A stretch of 17,306 nucleotides of DNA, from assembly GCA_012064415.1 (NCBI GenBank), contig SSNU01000122.1:22113-39418 (forward strand), written 5' to 3'. This document shows, one piece after another, positions 16,194 through 17,306 of the stretch. Positions within the stretch are counted from its first letter, which is position 1. Each line of letters begins with the position of its first letter. The position numbers were made by a program, and so were the translations under genes. Origin of the DNA: Gyrodactylus bullatarudis. Its lineage: Eukaryota > Platyhelminthes > Monogenea > Gyrodactylidea > Gyrodactylidae. The notes beneath the pieces are model-generated. The model was not told the origin of the DNA, made no database searches, and saw nothing but the letters and a program-made list of their open reading frames with translations.

Positions 16194-17128
16194 ATCTAGT
16201 TTTTATTATTCATTTGTTCTTTTCAATTCGGGATTTTTTCACATGTAATTAATTATTCAAAATCAAATTTAAATTTTGAAAATTTCACAATAATTGTTTC
16301 AAAGAAAGTTTTGAGTTCATTTGTACGATAATGTTGCCAAGTAGAGCAGAACTATTCTTCGAAAAACTAGTTAAAATAAATAATTAAATTAGCATTTGGT
16401 TATAAACAAAATCTGAGCATTTAATTTATGCAAGAGTGTCGCTTGAAATAATTTAATATAAGAGTCGGAAATTTTCTAAGTGTTAATTTCGAAATTAAAA
16501 TGAGCTGAGAACTCAGTATGTAATAATAAAAAGAACATCTCACATGATCATATTAACAATTTTAAAATATTGAACGATATTCGATTGACGGAATGATTTC
16601 GAAAATTGACTTAAAATTTCTATCGATTTCGATGGTTTTAAGCAATGCGATAATGAAATTTTGATACTGACTTTTATAGAGATTGATATTGAAACTCACC
16701 GACTTCAAGAAAGGTAAACCTTCCAAATTTTTGCTCATTTTCCTCTATGATATTTGAAAAAGGGTCTGAGTTTATTAATAAAAATTTCTGTGAACTTCTT
16801 CAGATAAATTCGAAATTTCAGTCCAATGTTGAACCCGAACATCAACTTTTGATTGCTTCAAATCTTTTAAATTGAAAAAAAAATTTATGCTCAACGGATG
16901 ATAAGTGGGAGATTGGAGCATTTTAGAAACTCCAAAACTGTCCCAAATTTATTCTTCAAACAAGTCATTAATTTATTTCCAAATCCAAAAAGATATTTGT
17001 GTTTCCGGCAATCCGGAGAAAATTTTTTATTTTTAAATAGTATATTCTTATTTCTCAAATTTTCAACTAGCTCTATAATAAAATTTATTAAAACATAGGT
17101 CAATATTAGAATTCTCAGCCATGGTCAT
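16194..17128. other. AT-rich intergenic stretch
   Basis: No gene recognised. The 66-70-codon open frames at 16891-17103 overlap on opposite strands, are Phe/Lys/Asn-rich and look like chance frames. Confidence 0.5.
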
Positions 17129-17173
17129 CCAAACGTTTCGACGGTGATTGTCTTCACACGCCTTCTTCAGTGG
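17129..17173 (-). ncRNA. hammerhead ribozyme candidate of a Penelope-like element
   Basis: Read on the minus strand from 17173: CCA (stem I), CTGAAGA (core CUGANGA), stem II, GAAAC (core), GTT, TGG (stem I partner of CCA). Stem II pairs GGCG(T)GTGA with TCACCGTC: eight pairs including one G-U, one bulged T, loop AGACAA. Stem III is minimal (AC/GT), as reported for hammerheads in PLE terminal repeats, which are thought to work as dimers. One unpaired A precedes stem II. A TATA box lies 33 nt upstream on the same strand. Confidence 0.6.
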
Positions 17174-17202
17174 TACGATAAGTTTGTCAAAAAACAAATT
17201 AC

Positions 17203-17250
17203 TATTTATATACTTTCATGATCTCATACCTATCAGTTTTGTCCAATCAG
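17203..17250 (-). promoter_or_regulatory. TATA and inverted CCAAT boxes of a PLE terminal module
   Basis: On the minus strand CTGATTGGAC (17250-17241) precedes TATAAATA (17210-17203) by 30 nt, and the hammerhead candidate follows. The 10-mer GTCCAATCAG on the + strand here is identical to 8863-8872 in the complete PLE. It points to a pseudo-LTR of another PLE copy, most of which lies outside the window or is lost. Confidence 0.5.
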
Positions 17251-17306
17251 ATGAGAGAATAGAATAATACAAGAGGCTGACCTATGATAATAAAGTATAG
17301 ATAATC

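Noticed and set aside
16891..17103. Overlapping 66- and 70-codon frames on both strands
   Set aside because: Mutually antisense, with biased composition and no motifs.
1..17306. CRISPR array, bacterial operons, ribosome binding sites
   Set aside because: The window is clearly eukaryotic. The only regularly spaced repeats are the diverged 31-nt units in the MULE arms, which have no spacer-repeat organisation.

Overview
The window is AT-rich (about two thirds A+T by eye) eukaryotic DNA, most likely from an arthropod, possibly a crustacean. There are no operons or bacterial-style genes. What is present is spliced coding sequence with GT..AG introns and AATAAA signals, and several eukaryotic transposons. 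The only convincing host gene is a spliced 3' end (15160-16148, + strand). Its three exons join in phase into 143 residues with a strongly acidic tail. It may be an arthropod muscle protein of the myofilin type, but that name is from memory and unchecked.

Layout, left to right. 1-240: the reverse-transcriptase 3' part of a Penelope-like element (PLE), minus strand, cut by the window edge. 269-430: a SWIM-finger-like CxCx(n)CxH stretch. 716-755 and 2001-2039: possible small host exons. 2136-4108: a non-coding 1,973-bp element with about 105-bp terminal inverted repeats and a perfect 8-bp target duplication. 4433-5959: a Mutator-like (MULE) element with 261-279-bp terminal inverted repeats and a perfect 9-bp duplication, carrying an internally deleted transposase. 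About 6115-8965: a nearly full-length but broken PLE (reverse transcriptase, GIY-YIG endonuclease, unusual charged tail), ending in a CCAAT-TATA-hammerhead-like module. 9856-11519: a piggyBac element bounded by TTAA, with a broken transposase and three copies of a 16-bp palindrome. 12371-12532: a short inverted-repeat element. 12852-13091: a minus-strand helix-turn-helix remnant. About 14674-14975: an antisense fragment related to the 6115-8965 PLE. 15160-16148: the host gene. 17129-17250: an antisense hammerhead-ribozyme/promoter module of another PLE running off the right edge.

The window therefore reads as a transposon graveyard around, and possibly inside, a host gene. A candidate 39-nt exon at 2001-2039 is phase-compatible with the exon at 15160. 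If it is real, the MULE, PLE and piggyBac copies all lie in one 13-kb intron. The elements do not form one cooperating system. No complete active transposase or reverse transcriptase is present, but the intact ends of the MULE, the piggyBac element and the 2136-4108 element could still be moved by enzymes encoded elsewhere. The most unusual signals are the 31-nt periodic array in the MULE ends, the unclassified 2-kb inverted-repeat element, the two hammerhead-like motifs, and the palindrome set in the piggyBac element.
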